The notes: a model not told the origin generated them from the letters alone. A DNA stretch of 64,000 nucleotides from Microcebus murinus (GCF_040939455.1 NC_134108.1:12553501-12617500); one strand, 5' to 3'; positions 1-12,455 are shown, numbered from the stretch's first letter. Made by a program: numbers and translations.

Positions 1-2863
1 GGTGATGCTTTCTCCAGCTTCTGGGTTCCTGCCTATCTTCCCTGTGATGCCTGGCCCCGGTTGGGATTTGAGAGTACAAAGCCTGCAAGAGGATGCAGAC
101 TCCCCATGTCTGCAAGATGCTCTTTTTGGCCTGGATACTCTCATGCCAGCCACATTCTTGCTTTTTGCAATTTGTTACACAATAGTAGGTGAGAACTTTT
201 ACCAGTTCATATAGCATTGAGTGGCATATATCCTGTGTAGACAAATGCTTGGATCCTGCTTGTTTCTGCTGGCTTCTTTCACCAGATTTCTAGGTAGTTG
301 TTTGCCCTGAGAACTCAGTTTTCTGATAGGCCAAGAAAAGTCATTAGGTAGTTTGCAGTTTACTCAGTGTTTTTTTCTTGTTGTAAGGGTGGGCACCATG
401 TTTTTTCCAGCTCTTTAAATCTCCTTGCTGAAACTACACTACACCTAAACATGAGGTATATTATAATAATACAAGGTATTATTATTAATAAGTATCATTA
501 TATTATTTATTAAGCACTGTATTCACAAATGTATTTTATATTGTCTTTGATCATTTCTGTTTCTAAAGGGGCTAGGTATATATTGTTGATTGTTGCTTAT
601 TGTATCTTATTATCTTTGAAGGGTTTATATTTTGTTGATATTATACCAGGGGCCTAATTTAGGATGGATCTCTCACAAAGAGGATAGTTCTGCTCATAGC
701 ATCAGCCAGGGAACCACTTTAGATGACTTCTGCTCTTATGGCGACATTCTAAGGTTCTGCTTTCTTACCTTTCATACCTGGGCCCAGTATGAGGTCTCAA
801 ACCTAGAATTAGAATATTTTCTCTTCAGGGAAACTCAGATTTTCTGAGTTATGAGTCTTTTTCTGTTTTCTTTTCTTTATCTTTAGTTATTTTTTTTTTA
901 CGTCTTATGAATCTAGTGATATACTTAAAATATGTTTTATTGAAAATCTATTATTAATCATATTAATCATATTAAACTGACTTATATTAAATTGTCAGTA
1001 CTACACGATTTTTTGAACTACAAATATGGCATTTTCATGTGGTTCAAACATATTTTCAATAATATTTTTTTTTCAGAATAACCCTCCTACCATATTGCTA
1101 GATAGGTATATTATTCTTCTTGCCTTTATGTATATCTAAAGTATTTCATAATAATATTGTATATTTTAAGGAGTGGAAAACTTAGGTGATTATAAGAATT
1201 CCAGGTAATGGGATCTTAGTAAGAAAATTTATGCAATGTTGAATGTTTATAACATATTTAAAGTGAAATGGCCATTAATATTTTAAGGGAATTAGTAGGA
1301 AGAAAATTTACAAAAGCAACGTGAGCTCATATTTTTAAAGTCTTACAATGCCAGTTTAACATATTTGTTTATAGGATTCAGCAAATTATGGTCACCAAAG
1401 GATTGAAAATGAGGAAGAATCCCAATTAAAAATAGTATCTTACTAAAATTCATTTGACATCAGAGTAAAGACAGAATCTAAAAATAGAACCTGAAGGTTA
1501 GGAAATGCCAAGAAGTTCTTCTAATAATGTAGGCATAAAGTAAAATTAGAAAGTAAAAGTAAAATTAAAGTAAAATTAGAAAGTAGCAACAAGAGCAAAA
1601 AAGAATGAGCTAACAATGCTAGGATTTCACAATTGTTGAACTGAAAGGCAAACAATAGATAAAGAAAGACTCACAATAATTCTAAGGCAAATCACTTCAG
1701 GAGAAGAAGAAATATTTTATAAATAAAAAGGAAAGACAAACATCAAAAATCATTTAAGACATGTTAATTTGAGGTGATTGGCAAAACGATCTCAATTTCA
1801 AGGAAGAAAATTCTTTGTTGGCATCAAACAAATAACATGTAAACTGAATATGAATGTAGACACCAAAATCATCTAAAGAATAAAATAGGTAAAATTAGAA
1901 AGAGGAGTATAGTCATTTTGGACTAGAATTAGTATAGAGGGAAGCCTACAGATAAAGTTATTTTCTTATTTCCCTTTTAGTCAGAAAATGCTCTATCTAT
2001 CAAAGATTGTTGATTTTTGTTTGTTTATTTGTTTTATATAAGTATGGAAATTTGGCATGTAGATGTTGGGGTCCTTTATAAGAAAGTTAGCAGGACTCTT
2101 AATATTATGAGAAGCCATTGTACTTGGAAATGAGCATCAAGAAAAGCCCCATACTAAGGATTAAAGTAATATTTATATGATACATTCACGGTAGCAGCTT
2201 TGACACACTCAGGTGACATTTTGTTTCATTGTTTTCATTTACTCTACAGTTTGTATAGTGATTTTGTTTCAAAATAGTCATAATACATAATTAGAAATTC
2301 AAGATGAGATGTATCAACATTCTTCCACAAAGAGGACATGTTCTTTCACACTAAAAACATGTTTCTTAATTTTCAAACAGCTTTGAAATTGCGCAACCAG
2401 GACGCTTCACTTTTCTCAGCTGAGAAAGAATTATAGATGATGAATATTTCAAGAATCATTTAATGTGTAGTTGATTGCAATTTAAGCTTTTATGATTTCT
2501 CAAGTGCTGCCTGCCAACTGAAAATACAAGAGAAATAAAATATACTAGGCCATATTCAGAAGTAAGTTTTAATTAAATTATAAATGCTAAATTAAAACAC
2601 TTCGGGATTGGTATCATTAACGTACAAAGTTCCAGTTATCCACTAAAAAAGGAATAATTTATTACATTACTGTGGCAATATCTATCCTATTCGTGTTCAT
2701 TCTCTCTCAGTTTTTTTTTCCCCATGGGGGCAATTTATAAACATACATACAAATATATTTTAATATATTATCATTATTATCTAATAGCTTTCTTTGCTCA
2801 AATATGTGAGGAAAATCCACAGAGCATCAATAGCAATAATCATTCCAAAGTAACATTAATGTA
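1..2863. other. No gene or repeat recognised
   Basis: AT-rich sequence with no reading frame above 71 codons and no repeat family that I can name. Bases 1-300 and 620-850 are less AT-rich and could be an old LTR or L1 5' region, but I could not place them. At 1537-1585 a block reading aaagtaaaattagaaagta occurs twice, about 30 bp apart, as a small local duplication. Confidence 0.5.
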
Positions 2864-3317
2864 TTTTGTGAGTTGAATTGTACTCCCAAAAAAGATATAT
2901 TGAAGTATCCTGGTACCTGAGAATGTGACCTTATTTTGAAATGGGTCTTTGCTGATATAATTAATATGTAAGTTAAGATGAGGTAATGCTGGAGTGGAAT
3001 GGGCCCTCAATTCAGTAAGACTGGTGTTCTGATAAGAAGAGGAGAGACAGAGACACATGACACACAGGGAGAACACCAAGTGACAACAGAGGCTCAGACT
3101 ATAGTGATGTGTCTACAAGCCAAGGGTTGTTGGGACCACTACAAGCAGGAGGGATGCATCAAACAGAGGCTCCTCCAGACCCTCGAAGGGAAGCATGTTC
3201 CTGCTGAAACCTTGATTTCAGGCTTTGTAGTTCCCAGAACTGTGAGAAAATTGTTTTTTATAAGACACCAAGTCTGTGGCACTGTACTATAGCAGACCTA
3301 TGAAGCTAGTACAGTCT
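2864..3317 (+). mobile_element. MaLR solo LTR, MLT1 type
   Basis: About 450 bp that follow the MLT1 LTR (ERVL-MaLR) along the whole length. The start has gttgaattgtactcccaaaa. The middle has the 'accttattttgaaatgggtct' block and 'gactggtgttctgataagaa'. The end has 'cagaactgtgagaaaattg', then 'gtctgtggcactgtacta' and 'gaagctagtacag'. No matching interior or second LTR follows, so this is a solo LTR left by recombination between two LTRs. The 97-codon plus-strand reading frame inside it (2999-3292) is not expected to be a gene, because MaLR LTRs are non-coding. It is an old, fixed element. Confidence 0.85.
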
Positions 3318-3389
3318 AATTGGAAAACAAATTATAGTAACAGACTGAGAAAAAATATATGCCAATCACTTAGTGACTTTCCTTATTCT

Positions 3390-3530
3390 TTTTTCTATAT
3401 TTATTACATTAGATAAGGAAACTGTGACTCCGAGAGTCCAAGTAACATAGTTGAAATCATATTAGCTGGGAAGTGCCAGACCATAAATTTAAATCTAACT
3501 CTAAGTACAGGTTGCATATTCATTACATTA
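3390..3530 (-). repeat. MIR SINE fragment
   Basis: Degenerate antisense MIR. It keeps the order 'gataaggaaactgtgactcc', then 'gtccaagtaacatagtt', then 'agctgggaagtgccaga' and 'aaatttaaatctaactc'. This matches the antisense MIR core (add-back of 'cagatgaggaaactgaggc'). It is heavily diverged, as expected of a mammal-wide tRNA-derived SINE. Confidence 0.6.
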
Positions 3531-3942
3531 TATTTTTTAGAAATGACTTTTGGACAAGATGGAGAAAAAATAATAGGTTATTTATTTTAGCTTTGGAACA
3601 AACGATATTAGCAACTACAATTGGTATGATTTGATGGCAAGCCCATAGGACTCAGAGTAAGGTGATATAATTTCCTGCTCTCGTCTTGTTACCTATACAT
3701 ATGTGAAATTAAAAAAAAATCATTTCAGTTTTCTTACCTTCATTACAGTTTTTAAAAAGGGGATTGAGCAGGACATTGTCTAAAATTCATTAAGACCTAA
3801 CTGACTGTTATGGGCATTCTTTCCTTAGATAATAATGTGTCTCTAACACTCACCAATAATTAGTCATAAGTTACCTTACCAAGTGCTCAAAACATAGCTC
3901 TATTCAGATATTCACCTGAACAATCACATATTCTTTTTTAAA

Positions 3943-4029
3943 TATGTGAGGGCTGTCCAGAAAGTCTCCAGCCATTGTTAATATAACGAGAATGGTTATA
4001 TGGATACTTTCTGGACAACCCTTTATATA
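3943..4029. mobile_element. Mariner-like hairpin MITE
   Basis: A very short element with terminal inverted repeats. The left arm begins gggctgtccagaaagt (from 3950) and the right arm ends actttctggacaaccc (to 4021). The arms match at 15 of 16 positions, and the match continues inward as imperfect pairing around 'atataac ... gttatat'. TA-rich flanks (TA at 3943-3944 and at 4024-4029) fit a Tc1/mariner target site, although the exact ends are uncertain by a base or two. The size (about 75-85 bp) and near full self-complementarity resemble the human MADE1 elements, but the terminal repeat is a different one. There is no coding capacity. It ends directly beside the 3' insertion point of the L1 at 4040-9481. 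Confidence 0.75.
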
Positions 4030-4030
4030 T

Positions 4031-4039
4031 ACATATTTC
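4031..4039. repeat. Target-site duplication of the L1 (left copy)
   Basis: Nine bases, acatatttc, at the 3' end of the minus-strand L1. The same nine bases lie at 9482-9490 past the L1 5' end. Confidence 0.75.
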
Positions 4040-4399
4040 TTAGTTTTAATTATTATAGGTACATTATAGTTGTATATATTTATAGGATACATGTGATATT
4101 TTGATACAGTCATGCAATATGAATTAATCAGATCAGAGCAATTGAAGTATTGATCATCTCAGGCATTTAATATTTATTTGTGTTAAGAACATTCTAATTC
4201 TACTCTTTTAGTTATTTTAAAGTATATTCAATTAGTGTTGATTATAGTCACTCTGCTGTACTATCAAATATTGTTCATTTTATCTCATTATCTAACCATA
4301 TTTTTGCACCCATTAGCCATCTATCTCCTCTCTTCACTACCCTTCCAAGCTTCTGGTAACCATCATTCTACACTATGTATCAATGGGATAAATTGTTTT

Positions 4400-7300
4400 T
4401 AATATTTATCTTCCACATATGAATGAGAACATGCAAGATTTATCTTTCTGTTTTTGACTTATTTCACTTAGTATAATGTCCAATTCCATCCATGTTGTTA
4501 TAAATGGCAGGATTTCATTCTTTTGTGGCTATATAATATTCCATTGTTTTTGTGACCACAATTTATTACTCATTCATCTGTTGATGGACACATAAGTTGA
4601 TTCCATATCTTCCTTATTGTGACTAGTGCTGCAGTAATCATGGGAATGTGGATATCTTTTCAATATATTGAATTCTACTTCTTTGGATATACACACAGCA
4701 GTGCAATTGTTGGGTCATATGGAAGTTCTATTTTTAATTTTTTGAGGAACCTCCGTACTGTTTTCCATAGTGGTTGCATTAATTTACATTCCCACCAATA
4801 GTGTATGAGGGCTCTTTTTTCTCCATGTCCTCACTAGCATTTGTTATTGCCTATCTTTTTTTACAAAAGCAATTTTAGGTGGGGTAAGATGATATCTCAT
4901 TGTAGTTTTGATTTGCATTTCTCTGATAACTAATGATGTTGAACATTTTCCTTATACCTGTTGGACATTTGTATGTCTTCTTTTGATAAATGTCTATTCT
5001 GATTCTTGCCTATTCTTTAATCAAGGCATTTGATTTTTTCATATTGAGTTGCTAGAGCTCTTTATATATTCTAGTTGTTAATCCCTTGTCAGATGGGTAG
5101 TTGGCAAATATTTTCTCCCATTCTTTGGCCTATCTCTTCCTTTTGTTGACTATTTCCTTTGCTTCATATAAACTTTTAGCTTGAGGTGATCCCATTTGTC
5201 CAATTTTGCTTTGGTTGCCTTTGCTGTAGGGTTATTACTCAAGAAATCCTTGCCTAGACCAATGTCCTGAAATGTTTCCACAATGTTTTCTTTTAGTAGT
5301 TTCATGTCTTAGATTTAAGTCTCTAATCCACTTTGATTTGATTTTTGTGTACAGTGAGAGATAAGGATCTAGTTTTATTCTTCTGCATATAAATATTCAG
5401 TTTTCCCAGCACCATTTATTGAAGAGACTGTCCTTTCCCAACTGTATGTTCTTGGCATTTTTGTCAATATAAGTTCACTATAGATGTGTGGATTTATTTC
5501 TGGATTCTCTATTCTGTTCTATTGGTCTTTGTGTCTGTTTTTATGTTAGTACCCTGTAGTTTGGGTTACTACTGCTCTGTAATATAATTTGGAGTCAGGT
5601 AATGTGATTCCTCCAGTTTTGTTCTTTTGCTCAGGATGGTTTTGGTTATTCTTTTTTTTTTTTTTTGTGGTTCCATATAAATTTTTGATAATTTTTTTTT
5701 ATTTCTGTGAAAAATGTCATTGGTCGGAATTGCATTGAATCTATAGATTGCATTGGATAGTATGGATATGTTAATATATTGATTCTTCCAATCTATGAGC
5801 ATGAAACATCTTTCCGGTTTTTGTGTTCTCTTCATTTTCTTTTGTCAATGTTTTATGGTTTGCATTATAGAGATCTTTAACATCTGTGGTTAAGGTTATT
5901 TCTAGGTATTTAATTTTATTTGTAACTATTATAAATGGGATTACATTTTTGGTTTCATTTTCAGATTATTTACTGTTGGCATATACAAATTCTGCTCATT
6001 TTGTATGTTGATTTTGTATCTGGCAACTTTACTGAATTTCTTTATAGGTTCTATCAGTTTGGGGGCAGAGTCTTTATTTTTCTCTAGATAAGATCATACC
6101 ATTTTTAAACACGGATAATTTGAGTTTTTCCTTTCAAATTTGAATGATCTTTATTTCTTTCTCTTCTCTGATCACTCTATCAGCAGTATATTGAATAACA
6201 GTGGTAAAAATGGGCATTCTTGTCTTGTTCCAGATCTTAGAGGAAAGGCTTTCAGTGTTTCCCCAATCATTATGATACTGGCTATGGGTTTGTCGCATAT
6301 AGCTTTTATTATATTGAGAAAAATTCCTTTTACATACAGCTTTTTGAATTTGTATTATGAAGAGATATTGGATTTTATTGAATGCTGTTTTAACATCAAT
6401 TGAAATTATTATATACATTTTTGTCCTTCATTCTGTTGATATAATGTATCACATTGATTGATTTGCGTAGCTGAACCATTATTGCATCCCTGGGATGAAT
6501 CCCACTTGATCATAGTGAATAATCTTTTTAACGTGTTGTTGAATTTGGTTTTCTAATATTTTGTTGAGGATTTTTGTATCTATGTTTATCAGAGTTATTG
6601 GCCTATAGTTTTCTTTTTTTGTTGTGTCTTTAGTTTTGGCATCAGGGTGATACAGGCCTCATAGAATGTGGTTGAGAGTATCCCTTCCTCCTTGACTTTT
6701 TGGAATAGTTTAAGTAGGATTGGTATTAGTTCTTCTTTGAATACTTGGCAAAATTCAGCAGTGAAACCATCAGGTCTTGGGCTTTTCTTTGATGGGAGAT
6801 ATTTTAGTACAGCTTCTATACATTACTTATTAGTTTATGTGGGTTTGGGATTTCTTTCTGTTTCAGTCTTGGAAGGTTGTATGTGTATAGCAATTTATCT
6901 ACTTCCTGAAGGTTTTCCAATCTATTGGCATATAGTTGCTTATAGTACTCTCTAATGATCCTTTGGGTTTCTGCAGTACCAATTGTAATGTCTCCTTTTC
7001 ATCTCTAATTTTCTTTATTTAGGTCTTCTCTCTTATTTTCTTAGTCTAGCTTAAGTTATCTCAATTTTGACTATCTTTTCAAAAAATCAACTTTTCATTT
7101 CATTGGTTTTTTGCATTTTTTTGGTTTCAATTTCATTTGTTTCTGCTTTAATCATTATTGCTTTCTTCTACTAGTTTTTGCTTTGGTTTGCTTTTGTTTT
7201 TCTGGTTCTTTGAGATGTATCATTAAGTTATTTATTTCAAGCCTTTCTACTTATTTGATGTAGGCATTTATTGCTATATACTTTCCTCCTATTAGTGCTT

Positions 7301-8137
7301 TTTCTATATCCCATAGGTTTTCACATGTTGTATTTTCATTTTCATTTGTTTTGACAAATTTTTAAATTCCTTCTTAACCTTCATTTGCCCATTAGGCATT
7401 CAGGAACACATTGTTTACTTTCCACATACTTGTATTAATATATTTTCCAATGTTCCTCATATTAATGATTTCTGGTTTTATTCCATTGTGGCCAGAGAAA
7501 ATACTTGGTATGATTTCAATTTTTTTGAGACTTGTATTGTGGCCTAACATATAGTCTGTCCTTGAGAATGATCCATGAGGTGAGGAGAAGAATGTGAATT
7601 CAGCAGCTTTTGAATAAAACATTCTGTACATATCTATTAGGTCCAAATATTGCCTCTATAGTGCAGATTAAGTCCATTGTTTCATTGTTGAAGCTCTGTC
7701 TGGATGATCTGTCCAGTGCTGAAAGTGTAGTGCTGAGGGCTCCAGTGATTACTGTATTGGAGTCTATCACTCTCTTTTGCTCTGATAATTTGCTTTATAT
7801 ATCTGGGTGATCCAGTGTTGGGTGCATATATACTTAGAATTGTTATATCCTCTTGTTGAATTGACCCCTTTATGATTACATAATGATCTTCCTTGTCTAT
7901 TTTTACAATATTTGTCTTGAAATCTATTTTATCTGGTAGAAATATAGCTGCTCCTGCTCTTTTTTGGTTTTCATTGGCATGGAATATTCTTTTTCCTCCC
8001 TTTCTTTTCAGTCTGTGTGTGTCTTTATAGATGAAGTGGGTTGCTTGTGGACAACATATAGTTGGCTCTTGTTTTTTTATCCATTCAGCTGCTCTATGTC
8101 TTTTGATTAGATAATTTAGTCCATTCATATTCAACAT
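4400..8137 (-). pseudogene. L1 ORF2 relic (endonuclease, reverse transcriptase)
   Basis: The remains of L1 ORF2, which in a live element nicks target DNA and reverse transcribes L1 RNA at the nick. The endonuclease part (about 8137-7392) is readable in two frames. It starts LNMNGLNY, runs through GSIQQEDITILSIYAPNTG and, after a frameshift, AAEFTFFSSPHGSFSR. Several catalytic positions are lost: the usual QETH motif reads QATH, GDFN reads GALS in the shifted frame, and SDHN reads SGHN. The reverse transcriptase part (about 6418-6061) keeps IISIDVKTAFNKIQ, but the FADD active-site position reads FKNG. A later piece (5835-5569) keeps [20 protein letters not shown]. Multiple stops and frameshifts separate these pieces. 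It is non-functional. Confidence 0.9.
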
Positions 8138-8419
8138 TATTAGTGATAGGTAAGGACTTATTATTCCATGTTGTCATTTGATTTCTGGTTATGTTGTGGC
8201 TCTTTCTTTTTTACCTTCTTTCTGTCTTTCTTTGTTAAAAAGTGATTTTTCTCTGGTAGTGTGTTTTAATTTCTTGCTACTTTTGTGTGTGTTACTGTTG
8301 TAGGTTTTTTGATTTGAGGTTACTTTGAGGATTGCAAAAAACATTTTATAACTAATTATTTTAATCATGTGACAATTCTGCTTACACACAAACAAACCAA
8401 ACCAACAAATAAACAAGCA

Positions 8420-9254
8420 AAAAGAAATCTAACAAAAATTCTGCCCTGAGAAAGTCTTTATTTCTTCTTCATGTTGGAAAGATATTTTTCCAGGAGTAAT
8501 ATTCTAGGGTTAAGGATTTTTTTTCCCTTTAGCACTTTGAATTTGTCATACAGCTCTCTCCTGGCTTAGTAAGGTTTCCACAGAGAAGTCTGCTGCCAGA
8601 TGTATTGGCACTCCTTTTTATGTTATTCTTTTTTCTTTTTTCTTGCTTCCCTTAGGACCTTTTCTTTATGCATGACCTTTGGGAGCTTGATTATTAAATG
8701 CCTTGAGGTAGCCTCACTGGGTTAAATCTGCTTAGTGCTCTTGTACCTGAATTTTGATATTTTTCTCTAGGCTTCAAAAGTTCTCTGTAATTATTTCTTT
8801 GAAGAAACTTTCTACTCCAATCTCTCTCTACCTCTTCTTTAAGGCCAATAAATCTTAGATTTGCTCTTTTGAGGCTATTTTCTAGATCTTGTAGGCATGC
8901 TTCATTCTCATTTTTCCCCTTTTTTCTCTTCTGACTGTGTGTTTTCAAATAGCCTGTGTTTGAGCTCACTAATTCTTTCTTCTGTTTGGTCAATTCTGAT
9001 GTTGAGAGACTCTGATACATTTCTCGGTTTGTCAGTTAAATTCTTAAGCTCTAGAATTTCTGTTTATATTTTATTATTATTATTTCAATCTCATTACATT
9101 TTTCTAATAGGTTTCTGAATTCCTTCTTTTCAAGTTTATTGTCTCCAAGTTCACTGAGCTTCTTCAGGACGGCTATTTTGTATTTCACGATTACTTCAGT
9201 CTCCTCCCCTAGAGTGCATAGATTCTCTCTCCACTTGGTATGCTGGTGCAGCAC
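8420..9254 (-). pseudogene. L1 ORF1 relic (RNA-binding coiled-coil protein)
   Basis: The remains of L1 ORF1, whose product coats L1 RNA as a coiled-coil trimer. The reading frame at 9254-9051 is rich in E, K and L and fits the coiled coil. The frame at 9020-8694 has ENSLKRANLRFIGLKEEVE, the usual start of the RNA-recognition domain, and then SRFNP from the 'NRFNP' region. Further on (8600-8420) the C-terminal domain can be followed only across stops, with ADFSVETL and KTFSG. The gene is shifted and truncated and cannot give a protein of the usual length of about 340 residues. Confidence 0.82.
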
Positions 9255-9481
9255 TACCAGGAGATGGAGGAGGGCTCACATAGGCAATGCATGGTTGTCT
9301 TTTTCCCCTCTTCAGGGCCTCTTACTTTGATATGATGTTAAAACCAGGTAGTATGATTGCTCACCTGATTTTTGGTTCTTCTGAAGGTGCTTGCTTGCAT
9401 GGATAGCTGTTTAATTAGGTGTTCATGTGGAGGGATGGTTGTTGGAGGTTTCTATTCAGCCATCTTGCTCTGACCCTTTCC

Positions 9482-9800
9482 ACATATTTCCAAAATAACT
9501 GAAGAATTATTCATATATATTTCAAGAATTGGATTGACTCGCAAACTATTAAAAGATGTATGCTTAAAAGAAAATGTTCATTGAGATAGAAAAGGTACAT
9601 ATTCAAATTACTTCAATTTGGATATTGGGAAATATCCAATTATGGGAAAACATTTATTATTATGGGAAAACATTTCATAATTTTTAAGAGTTAAAGGTTA
9701 TAGTAGAGTACCAGGCACATGGCAAACATACTATATTTTTTAATTCCCTCCTTACTCCTCTGAACATTATGAAAGGGTAAAAGAGATAATTATGTCATAG
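9482..9800. other. Unassigned flank after the L1
   Basis: This begins with the right copy of the 9-bp L1 target-site duplication (9482-9490). The rest is AT-rich, with a short local repeat of 'tatgggaaaacattt' (about 9635-9673, two copies separated by a few bases). I see no gene or other repeat. Confidence 0.5.
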
Positions 9801-9801
9801 A

Positions 9802-9870
9802 GCAATGGTCCCCAACCTTTTTGGGAATAACTGGGGACTATATACAAAACAGTGGAAATTCTAGGTACGA
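9802..9870. mobile_element. hAT element end fragment
   Basis: The block 'caatggtccccaaccttttt' matches a hAT-Charlie terminal repeat. The same terminus, inverted, ends the element at 21181-21439 (aaaaaggttggggactgctg). The match fades after about 60 bp and no partner terminus lies nearby, so this is a truncated copy. Confidence 0.6.
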
Positions 9871-9974
9871 GTTGTTTTTGTTTTATAAATAACATGTTTA
9901 GGCTCATGAACTCATGCTTTTATACATAGGGAATAAAGGCAGAGAAGGCCACTACCAATTGATTAGTTAAATGC

Positions 9975-10270
9975 TTTTGGTTACATGTAACAGAAAGGCA
10001 ATGCTAATTGGCTTAAGTAATAAAAGGAATTTGTTGGCTCATATCATTGAAAAAAGTCTGTCAGTATAAGAACTGCAAGTCATACCCTAGCCATACTTTC
10101 TTTTTGAAATGGCAAAAATGGAGGCAAACATGGCTACCTCTATTTCACTTCTGACATTCAGGGACCAGCCTATTCAGAAAAAGACAGAGCAGCTGTCTTC
10201 CAGAGTTGAGAGAAAAATGTTCCAAGATGCATATGAAGGGCATTTTATAAAGATAACTTGCCAACCATTA
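9975..10270. repeat. Old interspersed repeat, family not resolved
   Basis: The order 'acatgtaacagaaaggcaa', 'ctaattggcttaag' and 'aaaggaatttgttggctcat' recalls a common mammal-wide medium-reiterated element, but I cannot name the family with confidence. Diverged, with no coding capacity. Confidence 0.4.
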
Positions 10271-11469
10271 ACCTAATAAATGTGAACAAGGGTGTAGAGT
10301 GTGCAAACGGGTGCATTCCCATCTCTCAATGGAAATCAGGGGCTGTTGGGAAGGAATAAAGGAGGTGTGAATGCTATGGATGCAACCAGGATGTCAAGTC
10401 TCCCCACTTAATTGGACACAAGAGTGGATTTTTAAGAAAAAAAATTCCAGAAACAGAAGTGGTCAGTCACTTTTAAAAATGAGGTATGGGATTCTGGGAA
10501 AGCTCCTTCTGATTTACAATAAGGTAAAGAGTTTTTCATATTGTGTAAGCAAATTACTGAAACCTACTCACTAGGCAGTACATTTGTGAAGTCAGCGTCA
10601 TTGTGATATACTGTATTTCTAGAGAACTTGGTATATGAACAGAATTTGGGCTTCTTATAGGAAGCTAGGTGTTTTTCTGTAATGGTCAATAGATCATAAC
10701 TACTGTTGGAACCACAGTCCATTACAGGCTAATCAGGGGGTAGACATCTGCTATTCCCCTAAATATGTTTATGGTCATAGTTAAAATAGTTTATTTGCAC
10801 TTTTCAAAAGCCCTCTCTACTATTTAAGTGATTATTGCTTTGGACTCCCTAAAATAGCCTATATAATAAAAGATTTTGAATTTTCAATGACAGTCTATAA
10901 TGACTAACCACCATAATGGAAAATAAAATAAATAAGAATTAATAAATTTTTAGGAATAATAAGAACTAAATTTAATTGCTATGAAATTATATATATAACA
11001 TATATATAAAAAGCATGAAATTTCAAAGCATTTATTATGTTTTAGTACATTTTACTAATTCTATTTGAAAATCACACAATTCTGAATCCCATAAAGGCAA
11101 AAAGAAATATGTAAAATATTTTAAAAATTAAAGGCTCTATGTATTATATACATATTATTTTCAAAACTTTGCCATTAATGGGTTTAAAAACCAGTTATAA
11201 CCTCTGAATACTATTATTAGTCACCCATTAAATTAATACGTAAAATGGCAATACAGAAAAAAATGACATTTTTTAAAAATCAGGAACTTAAACTCTTCTC
11301 AAATTTCCTAGGGGAAAATCACAGCATTTTAAATCCTTCTATGAAGAAAGTTCATAATCTTCTCAGTGGCAATTCTCATAAACTGGATGTGAAAAAGTCT
11401 GTAATCAATGTTATAATAAATTTGGTTTTGAAAAGACTAAAAAGAGATAATTAAAGAAAAAATAATAAA
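10271..11469. other. No gene or repeat recognised
   Basis: AT-rich sequence. The 67- and 69-codon frames at 10371-10574 and 11245-11454 have low-complexity K/N/L-rich products with no domain, typical of chance frames in AT-rich DNA. Confidence 0.5.
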
Positions 11470-11471
11470 TA

Positions 11472-11831
11472 CAGTTGTCTCTCAGTACCAATGGGATATT
11501 AGTTCTAGGAGCCCCCACAGATACCAGAATCCATGGATACTAAAGTCCCTAATATAAAGTGGCATGCTATTTGCATATAATTTATGCATATCCTTCCATA
11601 TACTTTAAATCACCTCTAGATGACTTATAATACCTAATGCTATGTAAATGCTTTTCAAATAGTTTTTATACTGTATTGTTTAGGGAAAAATGATAAGGAA
11701 AAAAGTCTGTACATGTTCAATACAGACACAACCATCCATTTTTTTACCTGAATTACTTTTGATCTGCAGATTGTTGAATCCATGGGTGCAGAACTCACAG
11801 ATACGGATATGGATATAAAGGGCCAACACTG
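11472..11831 (+). mobile_element. MER2-like TcMar-Tigger element
   Basis: About 360 bp. The left end after a TA (11470-11471) is cagttgtctctcagtacca. The middle has 'tttgcatataatttatgcat' and 'atgacttataatacctaatg'. The right half has 'ttgttgaatccatgggtgca' and ends near 'gggccaacactg'. This is the order of MER2, a non-autonomous pogo/Tigger element. A related copy lies in the opposite orientation at 44704-45038. Confidence 0.8.
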
Positions 11832-12317
11832 CACACAAAACAATCTTTATTGGATAGCAACTTCATTGTTAAAGCTCATCTGTTCTTTCCTATTCATTTC
11901 GATCAATAATTATTTCAGTGGGAGTATTAAAATTTCATATTAATTTAAAAAAATATTCTAGGAATGGTTTATGATCATGACCTTGAGAGAAATGACTTTT
12001 TTTTCTTATCTCTTTTCTACTTTTAAATATAGTCACATTTTCCCACATGTTCTAATCCACTTGGTAGAAGTGGTATGATCTTAATATTAATATGTTTCAT
12101 ATTGAACGGGTTAGTAATATAGCACAGTTTACACAGAACACTGATGTAAATTGACCTATTTAGTGATACTGCCTGAATTTTGGAGGTAGTGATTATTATT
12201 CCTATGATTCCTGTAGAGAAAGAACAGCTACTATTTGGTTGAGTCAATTCTTAGCTAGGATGAACTTAAATGAATCTGGTTTACTTTGATTTATAAATTC
12301 CAAAATGCACTTGATTG
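11832..12317. other. Unassigned AT-rich stretch
   Basis: No gene, and no repeat that I can name. The 74-codon minus-strand frame at 12023-12247 has no recognisable domain. Confidence 0.45.
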
Positions 12318-12430
12318 GTGGCAGTATGATTTACTAGATCATGCTGTCATTCAGGAATAAGAATATATGGATTTGAATTCTGCTTGCACTACCTGTGGCT
12401 ATGTGGTCTGAGCATGCCATTTATGAGTGT
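12318..12430 (+). repeat. MIR SINE fragment
   Basis: Contains 'ggatttgaattctgcttgca' followed by 'ctgtggctatgtggtctgag', the MIR core in sense orientation. Short and diverged, just upstream of a second MIR. Confidence 0.55.
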
Positions 12431-12455
12431 TTGTCTACTCCCGAAGAGGTAATTT

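Larger units (their letters stand above)
4040..9481 (-). mobile_element. Near full-length L1 (LINE-1), minus strand
   Basis: A 5.44-kb L1 read on the minus strand, with 5' UTR near 9481 (reverse complement of 'cagccatcttgctctgaccc'), ORF1 (about 9254-8420), ORF2 (about 8137-4400) and 3' UTR (about 4400-4040). A 9-bp direct repeat, acatatttc, lies on both sides (4031-4039 and 9482-9490), which supports a single complete insertion. The 3' end has no long A tail, only an A/T-rich stretch. The 3' UTR and ORF2 resemble the L1MA to early L1P range, so it predates the strepsirrhine-specific L1s elsewhere in the window. Both ORFs carry stops and frameshifts, so it cannot move itself. Confidence 0.92.

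Noticed and set aside
2999..3292. 97-codon plus frame as a small gene
   Set aside because: It lies wholly inside an MLT1 LTR, which is non-coding.
7682..8137. The longest reading frame in the window (151 codons, minus strand) as a gene
   Set aside because: It is the endonuclease end of the dead L1 ORF2, with altered catalytic residues and a frameshift. It is not a cellular gene.
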